Of a stretch of 64,000 bases of DNA, positions 16,740 to 27,801 are shown in pieces (the stretch's first letter is position 1; the number at the start of each line of letters is the position of its first letter). The notes beneath the pieces are model-generated. The model ran no database searches. It saw only the letters and a program-made list of their open reading frames with translations, and was not told where the DNA came from. The DNA lies in the NCBI RefSeq assembly GCF_024448895.1, contig NZ_JAMOIC010000012.1:62001-126000 (forward strand), given 5' to 3'. Source of the DNA: Stutzerimonas stutzeri (GTDB lineage Bacteria; Pseudomonadota; Gammaproteobacteria; Pseudomonadales; Pseudomonadaceae). A program made the translations under genes and the position numbers.

Positions 16740-17498
16740 TCAAGCGGGATTCGGGCAATCGATAAAGATATGTTCGATGGCAAAACGCTTCGCCAGGTAA
16801 TCACCCAGTGCCTGAACGCCATAACGCTCCGTGGCATGGTGACCCGCGGCGAAAAAGCTCATGCCGTTCTCCCGAGCAATATGCACCGTGGGCTCGGACA
16901 CCTCCCCCGTCAGATAAGCATCTACGCCCGCTGCTACGGCCTGATCGATATAGCCCTGGGCGCCGCCGGTGCACCACGCGATCCGCCTGATCAGGTCGGG
17001 CCCTTCGACCATCAACGGCTCGCGCACAAGCGAAGTACGGATTCTCTCCATGAAATCCACAGGGGACAGCGGCGTCTCCAGGGATCCGACAAGCCCGACC
17101 GAGCGCGGATTGTCCGGCTCCAACGGACCTTCTACGGTAAGCCCAAGCACCCGCGCTAGTTGGACGTTGTTGCCGACCTCTGGGTGGACATCCAGCGGCA
17201 AGTGGTAGGCGAGCAGGCTGATATCGTTGCAGAGCAATGTCTTCATCCGCCGCTGTTTGATTCCGACTACGCGTTGATCCTCGTTCTTCCAGAAGTAACC
17301 GTGGTGAACCAGCACTACATCAGCGCCTGCCTCCACCGCTGCATCCAACAGCGCCTGACTCGCAGTCACACCGCTGACAATGCGCTGCACTTTCGGTCGG
17401 CCTTCGACCTGCAGACCGTTCGGGCAATAGTCGGAAATTCTCGCAGCATTCAGAAAACGGTCGGCTTCCTCGACCAGAGTAGTCAGCGCAACGGCCAT
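16740..17498 (-). CDS. Nif3-like dinuclear metal centre protein (YbgI family)
   Basis: A 252-residue protein of the conserved Nif3/YbgI family. It has the metal-binding HHGYFWKNEDQRVVG segment, the YHLPLDVHPEVGNNVQLA segment, and GHHATERYGVQALG with further metal ligands near the C-terminus. The molecular role is not settled in the family; a link to GTP cyclohydrolase I-type chemistry has been proposed. It is divergent from algW, the usual Pseudomonas context. Confidence 0.93.
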   Translation of the reverse strand: MAVALTTLVEEADRFLNAARISDYCPNGLQVEGRPKVQRIVSGVTASQALLDAAVEAGADVVLVHHGYFWKNEDQRVVGIKQRRMKTLLCNDISLLAYHLPLDVHPEVGNNVQLARVLGLTVEGPLEPDNPRSVGLVGSLETPLSPVDFMERIRTSLVREPLMVEGPDLIRRIAWCTGGAQGYIDQAVAAGVDAYLTGEVSEPTVHIARENGMSFFAAGHHATERYGVQALGDYLAKRFAIEHIFIDCPNPA

Positions 17499-17712
17499 TG
17501 AAGATCCTCATGATGATAGTTGGACGCACATATCGGTTATGACGGCGTAGATCACGTCCGGGAGAGCGTGCAAAATGTTTGGCTTAAGCCGCATAGCTAA
17601 CGCCGCGCAGTTTCCTCGGCGGCAAGGCTGCTTTTCGCGGCCAGCTTCGTATAATGCCGCCACCTTAAGGGGCGCATCTGCCCTCCGCAACTTGTCCGGA
17701 CTCCCAATTGCG

Positions 17713-18870
17713 ATGATCAATGCCCTGCGTTTTCTTGGCTGGCCGTTGCTGGTAGGCCTGTTGGTCGCCCTGCTGGTCATTCAGCGCTTTCCGCATCTGG
17801 TAGGCCTGGGAGCCGAACCGGCTTACACGCTGCAACAAGCGCCGGTAGTGGGCATACCGCAGCAAGGACCCTACTCATACGCCAACGCGGTCAGCAGCGC
17901 AGCGCCTGCAGTTGCCAATCTGTACACCACAAAGTTGATCGATAACTCGAGCAAGGCGCCCATGCTCAAGGACGACCCGCTGTTCCGGCGCTTCTATGGT
18001 GACAGCCTGCCGCGGCAACGCAGGATGGAGTCGAGCCTGGGATCCGCGGTGATCATGAGCCCTGAAGGGTATCTGTTGACCAACAATCATGTGACCGCGA
18101 ATGCAGAGCAGATCGTCGTGGCCTTACGGGATGGACGGGAGACGCTCGCCCGGGTGATCGGTAGCGATCCGGAAACCGACCTCGCCGTACTCAAGATCGA
18201 TCTGGCCGACCTCCCCGCGATTACCATCGGTCAGTCGGACGGCATCCGCATCGGCGACGTAACGCTGGCGATCGGCAACCCGTTCGGCGTGGGCCAGACA
18301 GTGACCATGGGCATCATCAGCGCGACCGGCCGCAACCAACTGGGCCTCAATACCTATGAAGACTTCATCCAGACCGACGCGGCCATCAATCGCGGCAATT
18401 CCGGCGGCGCCCTGGTCGACACGGCAGGCCACCTGATCGGCATTAACACCGCAATCATTTCCGAAACGGGCGGCTCCCAGGGCATCGGCTTTGCGATCCC
18501 GGTAAAGCTGGCCATGGACGTGATGAAATCCATCGTCGAGCATGGCCAGGTCATCCGTGGCTGGCTCGGGGTCGAGGTTCAATCGCTCACGCCGGAACTG
18601 GCGGAATCCTTCGGCCAAGCAGGCAGGCCCGGAATCGTGGTTGCTGGTGTCTATCGCGATGGTCCAGCCGAACGTGCAGGACTGTTGCCGGGTGACCTGA
18701 TCCTCAGCATCGACGGCCATCAAGCAAGCGATGGGCGCAGCTCGATGAATCAGGTTGCCCGAGTACGGCCGGGCGATGAGATTGATATCGACATTCTGCG
18801 CAACGGCAAGCCGCTTACCCTTACCGCAGAAGTAGGAATGCGGCCGCTGGTTGAGAAGGCGGCGAATTAA
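17713..18870 (+). CDS. algW: DegS-like periplasmic serine protease
   Basis: A 385-residue HtrA-family protease with an N-terminal membrane anchor (residues 5-24). The catalytic triad is H126 (LLTNNHVTA), D156 (ETDLAVLKID) and S230 (RGNSGGA). One C-terminal PDZ domain spans roughly 280-380. AlgW starts the cascade that degrades the anti-sigma factor MucA and releases AlgU under envelope stress in Pseudomonas. The ATG at 17713 gives the family length; an earlier in-frame start would add 46 residues that do not look like a leader. It is divergent from the Nif3-family gene. Confidence 0.95.
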   Translation: MINALRFLGWPLLVGLLVALLVIQRFPHLVGLGAEPAYTLQQAPVVGIPQQGPYSYANAVSSAAPAVANLYTTKLIDNSSKAPMLKDDPLFRRFYGDSLPRQRRMESSLGSAVIMSPEGYLLTNNHVTANAEQIVVALRDGRETLARVIGSDPETDLAVLKIDLADLPAITIGQSDGIRIGDVTLAIGNPFGVGQTVTMGIISATGRNQLGLNTYEDFIQTDAAINRGNSGGALVDTAGHLIGINTAIISETGGSQGIGFAIPVKLAMDVMKSIVEHGQVIRGWLGVEVQSLTPELAESFGQAGRPGIVVAGVYRDGPAERAGLLPGDLILSIDGHQASDGRSSMNQVARVRPGDEIDIDILRNGKPLTLTAEVGMRPLVEKAAN

Positions 18871-18998
18871 GACAGTCTCGGCGATGGGAGCATCCGGACT
18901 CGTCGCCGACCGCTAGCAACCACGCGCCACTTCATCGAAGGGCGCGTAACCCTTCAGGTCAGCCACTCAGTGCCGCAGCCCTTATGGCGAGCGGCTAT

Positions 18999-20054
18999 TC
19001 AGATGATTTCCTGAAGCGCATCGAGCAACGCCTGATTCTGCTCCGGCGCGCCGATGGTTATCCGCAGGAACTGACTGATCCGCGGCTGCTTGAAATGTCG
19101 AACGATGACGCCCTGCTCGCGCAGACCTGCGGCAATCGCTGCCGCGTCGTGTTGAGGATGACGGGCGAATATGAAGTTCGCCGCCGACGGCAGCACCTCG
19201 AAGCCTAGCGCTCGCATCGTGCTGGTCACCGCCTCGCGGCTGACAATCACCTGCTGAGTGCACCGCTCGAAATAAGCATGGTCTTCGAACGCGGCAGCGG
19301 CGCCCGCGATGGCGATCCGGTCGAGCGGGTAGGAGTTGAAGCTGTTCTTGATGCGCTCCAGGGCCTCGATAAGATCGGGATGCCCGACCGCCAGGCCCAC
19401 ACGCAGCCCCGCCAAAGAGCGCGACTTGGATAACGTCTGTGTAACCAGCAGGTTCGTATAGCGATCAACCAAAGCAATCGCCGACGTGCCGCCAAAGTCG
19501 ATATAGGCCTCGTCTACCAGCACAACCGAGTCAGGATTCGCCTGCAACAGACGCTCAATCGCATCCAGCGATAGCAGGCAGCCGGTCGGGGCATTGGGGT
19601 TCGGAAATATGATCCCGCCATTTGGTCGGCAGTAATCGGCGACATCGATCTGGAACTGCTCGTCCAGCGCAACGGCTTCATGACCGATGCCATACAGTCC
19701 ACAATAAACCGGATAGAAGCTGTAACTCACATCAGGGAAGAGCAACGGCTTGTCGTGCTGAAACAGGCCGTGGAACGCATGGGCCAGGACCTCGTCCGAA
19801 CCGTTGCCCACGAAGACCTGAGCCGGTTGCACGCCGTAATAGTCGGCAACCGCGCGCTTCAGGCGCTCACCGTTCGGGTCCGGGTACAACCGCAGATTGT
19901 CGTTAAGCTCAGCCTGCATCGCGGCTAGCGCCAGCGGCGACGGGCCATAGGGGTTTTCATTTGTATTGAGCTTGACCAGATTGGCCAGCTTAGGTTGCTC
20001 ACCCGGCACGTAAGGCACCAGATCCTTGACGAAGGGGCTCCAGAATTTGCTCAT
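18999..20054 (-). CDS. hisC: Histidinol-phosphate aminotransferase
   Basis: A 351-residue PLP enzyme that converts imidazole acetol phosphate to histidinol phosphate. The PLP-binding lysine is K210 in [12 protein letters not shown], and N-terminal [21 protein letters not shown] and NPNAPTG are conserved. The ATG at 20054 ([15 protein letters not shown]) is chosen because a GAGGAG site precedes it. It is the last gene of the hisG-hisD-hisC set. Confidence 0.96.
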   Translation of the reverse strand: MSKFWSPFVKDLVPYVPGEQPKLANLVKLNTNENPYGPSPLALAAMQAELNDNLRLYPDPNGERLKRAVADYYGVQPAQVFVGNGSDEVLAHAFHGLFQHDKPLLFPDVSYSFYPVYCGLYGIGHEAVALDEQFQIDVADYCRPNGGIIFPNPNAPTGCLLSLDAIERLLQANPDSVVLVDEAYIDFGGTSAIALVDRYTNLLVTQTLSKSRSLAGLRVGLAVGHPDLIEALERIKNSFNSYPLDRIAIAGAAAAFEDHAYFERCTQQVIVSREAVTSTMRALGFEVLPSAANFIFARHPQHDAAAIAAGLREQGVIVRHFKQPRISQFLRITIGAPEQNQALLDALQEII

Positions 20055-20120
20055 CTGCCCTTGTCTCCTCAACTATGTTCGATTAACCGACAGGTGGAGC
20101 GCGCTAGCGTCTCAACGGCG

Positions 20121-21431
20121 TTACGGCTTGATTCGATATTCGGCGCTACGTGCGTGAGCGGTCAACGACTCACCACGAGCCAGCACCGAAGCGATCTTTC
20201 CTAGTTCGGATGCACCTTCGGCCGAACAGTTGATGATCGACGAGCGCTTCTGAAAGTCATAAACCCCCAGCGGCGACGAGAACCGCGCGGTGCCCGATGT
20301 TGGTAACACGTGATTGGGGCCGGCGCAGTAGTCGCCCAAGGCCTCCGCCGTATAACGCCCCATGAAGATGGCGCCGGCATGGCGAATCTGTGGCAGCCAC
20401 TGATCGGGATCAGCGACCGACAGCTCAAGGTGCTCAGGCGCGATGCGGTTCGCGACATCGATAGCCTGCTGCATATCAGCCACCTGGATCAGTGCGCCAC
20501 GCCCCTGGATCGAGGCTCGTGCGATCTCGCTGCGCTCCAGGGTTGGCAGCAGGCGAGCGATGCTCTCGGCGACGAGATCAAGAAAGGCAGCATCCGCGCT
20601 GACCAGAATCGATTGCGCATCTTCGTCATGTTCGGCCTGTGAGAACAGATCCATCGCGATCCAATCAGGATCGGTCTGGCCATCGCACACCACCAGAATC
20701 TCCGAGGGCCCGGCAATCATGTCGATACCGACCTTGCCAAACACATGGCGCTTCGCAGTTGCGACATAGATGTTGCCCGGACCTACGATCTTGTCTACGG
20801 GCGGTACGCTTTCAGTTCCATAGGCCAATGCAGCAACGGCTTGAGCGCCACCGATGGTGAACACCCGGTCCACGCCGGCAATGCAGGCCGCCGCCAGTAC
20901 CAGTTCGTTAACCTCACCCCGCGGGGTTGGCACTACCATGACGACTTCCGGAACACCGGCTACCTTGGCTGGAATAGCGTTCATCAGCACAGATGAGGGG
21001 TAGGACGCTTTTCCGCCCGGTACGTACAAACCTGCGCGATCAAGCGGCGTGACCTTTTGGCCCAACACCGTGCCGTCGGATTCGGTGTAACTCCAGGAGT
21101 CCTGTTTTTGCTTTTCGTGATAAATGCGAACGCGCTCCGCCGCAGCTTCGAGCGCTTTGCGCTGGTCCTGGCTGATGCGCGTCAGCGCGAGTTCGAGACG
21201 TTCGCGCGGCAGGATCAGATCGGCCATCGAAGCGACTTCGAGGCCGTCGAAACGCTGGGTCAGCTCAACCAGCGCCGCATCGCCGCGCTCGCGGACAGCC
21301 TTGATGATCTCCAAGACGCGCTGATTGACGCCGTCATCGGACACGCTTTCCCAGCTCAGCAGATGATCCAGATGTCGAGCAAAGTCCGGATCAGCGGCAT
21401 TGAGTCGGCGAATGTCGATGGGAGCAGTCAT
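20121..21431 (-). CDS. hisD: Histidinol dehydrogenase
   Basis: A 436-residue NAD- and zinc-dependent enzyme that oxidises L-histidinol to L-histidine. [25 protein letters not shown], the [12 protein letters not shown] segment, [12 protein letters not shown] (metal and catalytic residues) and the C-terminal [24 protein letters not shown] are all present. The ATG at 21431 has GAGG 8 bases upstream; another ATG four codons earlier is possible. It lies between hisG and hisC. Confidence 0.97.
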   Translation of the reverse strand: MTAPIDIRRLNAADPDFARHLDHLLSWESVSDDGVNQRVLEIIKAVRERGDAALVELTQRFDGLEVASMADLILPRERLELALTRISQDQRKALEAAAERVRIYHEKQKQDSWSYTESDGTVLGQKVTPLDRAGLYVPGGKASYPSSVLMNAIPAKVAGVPEVVMVVPTPRGEVNELVLAAACIAGVDRVFTIGGAQAVAALAYGTESVPPVDKIVGPGNIYVATAKRHVFGKVGIDMIAGPSEILVVCDGQTDPDWIAMDLFSQAEHDEDAQSILVSADAAFLDLVAESIARLLPTLERSEIARASIQGRGALIQVADMQQAIDVANRIAPEHLELSVADPDQWLPQIRHAGAIFMGRYTAEALGDYCAGPNHVLPTSGTARFSSPLGVYDFQKRSSIINCSAEGASELGKIASVLARGESLTAHARSAEYRIKP

Positions 21432-21562
21432 AGCGGGCCTCATGGGAGATACGGACAGGCTGATTTCAAGCGCGCTAGATTAACAAGCCAGCCGTGCGAG
21501 CACCTGAGAATTTAGCTATGACACGGATTAGCGGCCGGATACGCAACGCGAATCGGCAGAAA

Positions 21563-22192
21563 TCAGGCTTGCTGCGAAATGGCGCTTTGCAGCGCATCGA
21601 TCAGTGCCTGGATACGGGCATGCTGCATTTTCATGGAGGCCTTATTGACCACCAGCCTCGAACTGATCATGGCGATCAGCTCCTGCGGTTCAAGCCCGTT
21701 GGCGCGCAGTGTGTTGCCTGTGTCAACGACATCTATGATCGTGTCCGCCAGCCCCACCAATGGTGCGAGCTCCATCGAGCCATAGAGCTTAATGATGTCG
21801 ACCTGACGGCCTTGCTCGGCGTAATAGCGCTTGGCAACGTTGACGAACTTGGTGGCAACCCGAAGCCGCCCCTTGGGCAACACGGCGCCGACCTTCCCGG
21901 CCGTCATCAACTTGCAGTTGGCGATCTTCAGATCAAGCGGTTCGTACAGGCCCTGCCCACCGTACTCCATCAGTACGTCCTTGCCTGCCACTCCCAGATC
22001 AGCAGCGCCATGCTCGACATAGGTCGGCACGTCGGTTGCGCGTACGATCAACAGACGCACGTCGTCTTGTGTGGTGGGGATGATTAGCTTGCGGCTTTTT
22101 TCAGGATTTTCGGTAGGAACGATACCGGCAGCCGCCAGCAGCGGCAGGGTGTCGTCAAGAATGCGGCCTTTGGAAAGGGCGATGGTGAGCAT
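21563..22192 (-). CDS. hisG: ATP phosphoribosyltransferase, short form
   Basis: A 209-residue short-form HisG, the first and feedback-controlled enzyme of histidine synthesis. [23 protein letters not shown] and the phosphate-binding [18 protein letters not shown] near the C-terminus are conserved. Short HisG enzymes need a HisZ regulatory subunit, which is not in the window. The ATG at 22192 matches the usual family start. It follows murA, separated by a strong inverted repeat. Confidence 0.96.
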   Translation of the reverse strand: MLTIALSKGRILDDTLPLLAAAGIVPTENPEKSRKLIIPTTQDDVRLLIVRATDVPTYVEHGAADLGVAGKDVLMEYGGQGLYEPLDLKIANCKLMTAGKVGAVLPKGRLRVATKFVNVAKRYYAEQGRQVDIIKLYGSMELAPLVGLADTIIDVVDTGNTLRANGLEPQELIAMISSRLVVNKASMKMQHARIQALIDALQSAISQQA

Positions 22193-22264
22193 GGACGATG
22201 ATTCCTTGAAGCCTGTTGATGGCGGCCCTGCACAGGCGTGGGCGAACGAGCGCTGGTATCGGCA

Positions 22265-22290
22265 AGCCGCCAGCTTTCGAGCTGGCGGCT
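22265..22290. repeat. Perfect 11-bp inverted repeat with a 4-base loop between murA and hisG
   Basis: AGCCGCCAGCT, TTCG, AGCTGGCGGCT. In the minus direction (murA to hisG) the hairpin is not followed by a T run, so it is not a classic terminator. It may dampen or process the transcript between the two genes. Confidence 0.6.
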
Positions 22291-22307
22291 GCATCGTCAG
22301 CCGTTAC

Positions 22308-23648
<1,341 letters not shown>

Positions 23649-23675
23649 CTAAGAGATGCCTGTCGCCTGTGACGA

Positions 23676-23915
23676 TCAGGTGCGTGCAAGCCAATCGGCA
23701 CGACTGAAGAACTTCATCGTGACAGCGTGAATGCTGCCATCAGCAATCCATGGATTGAGATGAGCATATATCTGCTGCTGGCGTTTGACCGGGCTCAAGC
23801 CGGCCAGCTCATCGCTGATCACGTTCAGCTGGAAGTTGCAGCCCTCGCCTTCGACTTCCACCTGGGCTTCTGAAAGCTTCTGCTCCAGAAAATTCTTAAC
23901 TTCTACGGCCTGCAT
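23676..23915 (-). CDS. ibaG: BolA-family protein IbaG
   Basis: A 79-residue BolA/IbaG protein (MQAVEVKNFLEQKLSEAQVEVEGEGCNFQL ... FVG-equivalent region, ending MKFFSRADWLART). BolA-type proteins bind Fe-S clusters with monothiol glutaredoxins; IbaG is linked to acid stress and envelope functions. The ATG at 23915 has GAGG upstream; an in-frame TTG lies two codons earlier. Its place between mla genes and murA is conserved in gammaproteobacteria. Confidence 0.92.
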   Translation of the reverse strand: MQAVEVKNFLEQKLSEAQVEVEGEGCNFQLNVISDELAGLSPVKRQQQIYAHLNPWIADGSIHAVTMKFFSRADWLART

Positions 23916-24011
23916 GTTCAACCTCGATCAGCGCCGGACGCGCGCGGCCGGCCATCATACAAAAAAGCCCGAAGACTGCGAACCCTGAAGCCACATGGGG
24001 TGACGAAGCAC

Positions 24012-24497
24012 TCACTCGAGCGCTTCCGCCTCGCTGTCTGACGAACGTGGAGGGCGGCCAGCAGGACCTGCCGCTGCAGCCGGAAACTTCGATGACGCAA
24101 AACGTACAACCAGAATAGCGATGGCCAACAACAGAATTGCACCGGAGATATAGACCACGCCCATGTCAGGGCGATGATGATGCGACACATCCGAGATAAG
24201 AAGGCGGGTCAGGGCGGTAATGGCCACGTAGATGAGGAAACGCACCGGCATATGGTTGGTCTTGAAATAGATTCCAACCATGGCGCCAAGCTCGAGGTAT
24301 ATGAACAGCAGCAGGATGTCATCAACACTGATGCTGCCCTTCTCGACCATTCCCAGAAACGCTACCAGCCCCGCCCATGCGGTTACCGCACCGATGGCGA
24401 AGAGCGCAAGGTAATGGAAGGTCTCGACCAAGAGGTTGCCAAGCGACTCGGCGATGGCATGCACCTTACCGCGAGTGGCCTCTGCCCAGCGCAGCAT
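24012..24497 (-). CDS. PsiE-family membrane protein
   Basis: A 161-residue protein with four membrane spans and the phosphate-starvation-inducible E family pattern: FIYLELGAMVGIYFKTNHMPVRFLIYVAITALTRLLISD in the middle and a charged C-terminal tail (RPPRSSDSEAEALE). PsiE proteins are induced by phosphate limitation in E. coli, but their biochemical role is unknown. Its ATG shares a base with the mlaB stop (TGATG), so it is coupled to the Mla operon. I recall no such gene at this place in P. aeruginosa. Confidence 0.85.
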   Translation of the reverse strand: MLRWAEATRGKVHAIAESLGNLLVETFHYLALFAIGAVTAWAGLVAFLGMVEKGSISVDDILLLFIYLELGAMVGIYFKTNHMPVRFLIYVAITALTRLLISDVSHHHRPDMGVVYISGAILLLAIAILVVRFASSKFPAAAAGPAGRPPRSSDSEAEALE

Positions 24498-24823
24498 CAA
24501 GCAGCTCCCTGTGCTTCGTCAGCGATGGGAAGGACATCCAGAAGGCCAGATACCCGGGCTATCTCCCGCATATCCCCTGGCAGTCCAAAGATGGAAACCT
24601 CGCGACCCGAACCCGCTGCATCGCGGGCGTATGACAAGAGTAGCGATAACCCGACGCTGCTGGATTTTTCTACCGCCGAACAATCAATCAACAAAGACTG
24701 CCCTCTATCAGCAAGGATCAGCGCCTGCCCGGCCCGACGAAGCGCCGGGCCGGATTGATAGTCGAGCACCCCCGACAGCAATATCTCACCGCCAACGCCC
24801 CGCTCAACCCGGCCTTCACTCAT
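24497..24823 (-). CDS. mlaB: STAS-domain subunit of the Mla lipid transporter
   Basis: A 108-residue STAS-domain protein (LLIDCSAVEKSSSVGLSLLLSYARDAAG is the core helix-strand pair) that binds the MlaF ATPase in the inner-membrane MlaFEDB complex. The ATG at 24823 overlaps the end of mlaC by 8 bases, and earlier in-frame starts would run deep into mlaC. Confidence 0.9.
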   Translation of the reverse strand: MSEGRVERGVGGEILLSGVLDYQSGPALRRAGQALILADRGQSLLIDCSAVEKSSSVGLSLLLSYARDAAGSGREVSIFGLPGDMREIARVSGLLDVLPIADEAQGAA

Positions 24824-25466
24824 CGCCCGCCGCCTGCTGGCCAGCCTCAGTGTCCTTGGCGCGTGCAACGACCTCAGCCCATCCATCAATGGTCTTGTCC
24901 AGATCATTGCCGTTCTTCTGCATGGCGTCTGCAAACTGGTCACGGAACAGTTTGCCAATGTTGATTCCGTTGATGATCACGTTACGCACCAGCCAATCCC
25001 CACCGTGATTGACCATCGTGTACGACACAGGGTAAATCTCGCCCTGACGCCCAGTGACTTCCATGCCGACGCTGGTGCGCTCTTGATCCTGCTTGCCGCT
25101 CGCGGGCAATACACGAATCTGTTGATTGTTGTACTCCAGCAAAGCGTTTCCATAGAACTGCATCAGGCTGCGCTTGAAGTTCTCCTGGAAGCGGGTCATC
25201 TGTTCCGGGCTGGCGTTGCGCGAGTACTTCACGGTCATGATGCTGCGCGAGATACCCTCGGCGTCGACAACCGGGCCGAGAATTCCGTTGAGCGACTCGT
25301 AGAACGCATTTGGATCCTGACGATACTGATCCTTGTTGGCCTTGAGATCAGCCAGCAGCTCATCGGTGGATTTCTGGATCACTTCGTGAGCACTTGGGGC
25401 CGCGAGGGCAAGCATGGGCAGGGTCGCCAACAAAACCAGTAAGCCGCGACGCAGGGCAGTCATCAT
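24816..25466 (-). CDS. mlaC: Periplasmic phospholipid-binding protein of the Mla system
   Basis: A 216-residue exported protein (signal MMTALRRGLLVLLATLPMLALAA) of the MlaC/Ttg2D family, which shuttles phospholipids between the outer-membrane MlaA complex and MlaFEDB. The motifs VKYSRNASPEQMTRFQENFKRSLMQFY and WLVRNVIINGINIGKLFRDQFADAM are conserved. The start at 25466 is preferred because GAGGTG lies about 8 bases upstream; an ATG five codons earlier overlaps the mlaD stop. Confidence 0.94.
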   Translation of the reverse strand: MMTALRRGLLVLLATLPMLALAAPSAHEVIQKSTDELLADLKANKDQYRQDPNAFYESLNGILGPVVDAEGISRSIMTVKYSRNASPEQMTRFQENFKRSLMQFYGNALLEYNNQQIRVLPASGKQDQERTSVGMEVTGRQGEIYPVSYTMVNHGGDWLVRNVIINGINIGKLFRDQFADAMQKNGNDLDKTIDGWAEVVARAKDTEAGQQAAGDE

Positions 25467-25477
25467 GTAAGTACACC

Positions 25478-25936
25478 TCATTCTTTGTTGACTGAATTGA
25501 GCAAGAATTTGCCGATCAGTTCTTCCAACACCAGAGACGACTGGGTATCGCGAATGGTATCGCCATCGCCAAGTGTCTCCTCCTCTCCGCCGACGCTGAT
25601 ACCGACGTATTTCTCACCCAACAGGCCAGCCGTTAGGATCGACGCGGTAGAGTCGGTCGGCAGGATATCGATATCCTTCTGAACTTCCAGGGTGACACGG
25701 CCTGTATAGCTCTCGCGATCAAGATCAATCGCAGTCACCTTGCCAATGGTCACGCCAGCCATGGTGACCTTGGATCTGACACTCAGACCGGCAATATTGT
25801 CGAAGTAGGCGTAAAGCTTGTAGGTATCGGCGCTATCGACGTTCAGCCCGCTCACGCGCAGCGATAGCAGCAGCAGGGCAAGAACGCCCGCGAGCAGAAA
25901 CAAGCCAACACCAATTTCCAGGGTGCGGATACGCAT
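25478..25936 (-). CDS. mlaD: MCE-domain subunit of the Mla lipid transporter
   Basis: A 152-residue protein with one N-terminal membrane span (LEIGVGLFLLAGVLALLLLSLRVSG) and a single MCE domain (YKLYAYFDNIAGLSVRSKVTMAGVTIGKVTAIDLD), which forms a hexameric ring for lipid passage. The ATG at 25936 shares its A with the mlaE TGA. Confidence 0.96.
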   Translation of the reverse strand: MRIRTLEIGVGLFLLAGVLALLLLSLRVSGLNVDSADTYKLYAYFDNIAGLSVRSKVTMAGVTIGKVTAIDLDRESYTGRVTLEVQKDIDILPTDSTASILTAGLLGEKYVGISVGGEEETLGDGDTIRDTQSSLVLEELIGKFLLNSVNKE

Positions 25937-26733
25937 CAAAAATCTCCAAACATCAACGCGGTCAGAATAAAGTCGAGGCCAAGTACGGCCAGCGAGGCGT
26001 AAACCACAGTCCGGGTGGTGGCGCGACTGATCCCTTCGGAGGTCGGCTCGCAGTCGTAGCCCTGGAATACCGCAATCCAGGTGACCACGACTCCAAACAC
26101 CACACTCTTGAGGACGCCGTTGAGCACGTCCGTCGTGAAGACGACACTGTTCTGCATATTGGACCAGAACGAGCCGTCATAAACGCCGAGCCAATCCACA
26201 GCCACCATCGCCCCGCCCCAAATACCGACCACATTGAATATCACGGTCAGCAACGGAAGCGAGATGAAGCCCGCCCACAAACGCGGCGCAATTATGTATT
26301 TCAGCGGATCGACGCCAATCATTTCCAGGCTCGACAGCTGCTCGGTGGACTTCATGTTGCCGATCTCGGCAGCCAGCGCTGAGCCGGCACGCCCGGCAAA
26401 CAGCAACGCCGTGACAACCGGCCCCAACTCACGCAACAGCGTAAGCGCAACCATCTGGCCGACCGCCTGCTCAGAGCCATAGCTACTGAGAATGCTGTAG
26501 CCCTGAAGGGCGAGGACCATGCCGATGAATATCCCCGAGACAACCACGATTGCCAGTGACAGCACACCCACTGAATAGAGCTGACGAATCAGTAGCGAAA
26601 ATCGGTTGTCGAGGCCGCTTTGACCAAATAGCGCGTGAAACAGGAACACTGTCGCGCGGCCTTGAGCCGCCAACACATTCAAGCCGCCTTCACCGAACAG
26701 CCTGACTCGTTCAATCAGAGAACGTCTACGCAT
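25936..26733 (-). CDS. mlaE: Permease subunit of the Mla lipid transporter
   Basis: A 265-residue MlaE-family permease with about five to six spans. The conserved [53 protein letters not shown] segment is complete, as is the C-terminal [24 protein letters not shown] motif. The start at 26733 overlaps mlaF by 8 bases; upstream in-frame Met residues lie inside mlaF. Confidence 0.96.
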   Translation of the reverse strand: MRRRSLIERVRLFGEGGLNVLAAQGRATVFLFHALFGQSGLDNRFSLLIRQLYSVGVLSLAIVVVSGIFIGMVLALQGYSILSSYGSEQAVGQMVALTLLRELGPVVTALLFAGRAGSALAAEIGNMKSTEQLSSLEMIGVDPLKYIIAPRLWAGFISLPLLTVIFNVVGIWGGAMVAVDWLGVYDGSFWSNMQNSVVFTTDVLNGVLKSVVFGVVVTWIAVFQGYDCEPTSEGISRATTRTVVYASLAVLGLDFILTALMFGDF

Positions 26734-27541
26734 CGGCGCCTCGCAACAGATCATCGGCATACGCGGGTGCCGGGAAGTGGAAAGGCACAGGGCCATCCGC
26801 AGCACCCTTCATGAATTGTCTGATCCGCGGGTTGGTCGATTCGTGCAGCTCTGCCGGCGTACCCTGCCCCAGCACCTGGCCATCTCCAACCACGTAGATG
26901 TAGTCGGCGATGCTCGCGGTTTCGGCCAAGTCGTGAGAAACCACGATACTGGTGATGCCCAGCGCATCGGTTAGCAGCCGGATAAGCTGCACCAGAACGC
27001 CCATCGCAATCGGATCCTGGCCCGCAAAAGGCTCGTCGTACATGAGAATCTGCGGATCAAGCGCGATCGCACGCGCAAGCGCTACGCGACGCTTCATGCC
27101 ACCGGAAAGCTCATCGGGCATCAACTCTATGGCTCCGCGCAGCCCTACTGCCTGCAGCTTCATGAGGACGATGTCCCTAATCATCTCTTCGGGCAGCTTG
27201 GTATGAACGCGCAACGGAAACGCAACGTTCTCGAAAACGTCGAGATCGGTAAACAAGGCGCCGCTCTGGAATAGAACGCCCATCTGCTTGCGCATATCAA
27301 ACAGCTCGCGGCGCGACAACGTCGGAAGATTGGTTCCAGCCACCCAAACCTCTCCGCTGGTCGGCTTGAGCTGAGCAGCGATCAAACGCAGCAAGGTCGT
27401 CTTGCCACAGCCGGACGGGCCCATGATGGCCGTGACCTTCCCATGGGGGATGACAATATCGATGTTATTGAAAATGCTCCGCTCACCGCGCTGAAAGGTG
27501 ACACCCTTCAGCTCGACGGCGTTAGCGTTGGCGGCGCTCAT
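26726..27541 (-). CDS. mlaF: ATPase subunit of the Mla lipid transporter
   Basis: A 271-residue ABC ATPase that powers phospholipid traffic for outer-membrane asymmetry. It shows Walker [12 protein letters not shown], signature [16 protein letters not shown] and Walker [14 protein letters not shown], with switch His in [14 protein letters not shown]. It is the first gene of mlaFEDCB. The ATG at 27541 ([16 protein letters not shown]) is downstream of a good promoter. Confidence 0.96.
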   Translation of the reverse strand: MSAANANAVELKGVTFQRGERSIFNNIDIVIPHGKVTAIMGPSGCGKTTLLRLIAAQLKPTSGEVWVAGTNLPTLSRRELFDMRKQMGVLFQSGALFTDLDVFENVAFPLRVHTKLPEEMIRDIVLMKLQAVGLRGAIELMPDELSGGMKRRVALARAIALDPQILMYDEPFAGQDPIAMGVLVQLIRLLTDALGITSIVVSHDLAETASIADYIYVVGDGQVLGQGTPAELHESTNPRIRQFMKGAADGPVPFHFPAPAYADDLLRGADA

Positions 27542-27623
27542 CGGATCTCCTCGGATACAGCTTGCGAATCTGACGCTCCCCGCCCTTACGGAGATACTTC
27601 GCAGAGCTGTTTTGGCGGCGCGA

Positions 27624-27652
27624 ACTATAGCACTGCGCCGAGGGCACCCCAA
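27624..27652 (-). promoter_or_regulatory. Putative sigma-70 promoter of the mla operon
   Basis: On the minus strand TTGGGG (27647-27652) and TATAGT (27624-27629) are separated by 17 bases, about 80 bases before the mlaF ATG. Confidence 0.5.
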
Positions 27653-27764
27653 GCTGGCGGCAGCAGCGCCCGCCGCCAGAGCGTGCAGTTGTTCAGCTTG
27701 AGTTCAGCTTCAAGCGCGACGATTACGACTGATGCTTTTCAGTGAGCGGCATCGGGTTTACCGC

Positions 27765-27770
27765 TATAAT
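27765..27770 (+). promoter_or_regulatory. Putative -10 element of the kdsD-lpt operon
   Basis: A perfect TATAAT, 32 bases before the kdsD ATG. No good -35 hexamer is seen at 16-18 bases, so it may need an activator or be weak. Confidence 0.4.
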
Positions 27771-27801
27771 CCCGCGCTTTAATTCAGCCGATGAGATCGA
27801 C

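Noticed and set aside
18871-18998. A terminator between algW and hisC
   Set aside because: Convergent genes would favour one, but no stem with a T run was clear enough to report.
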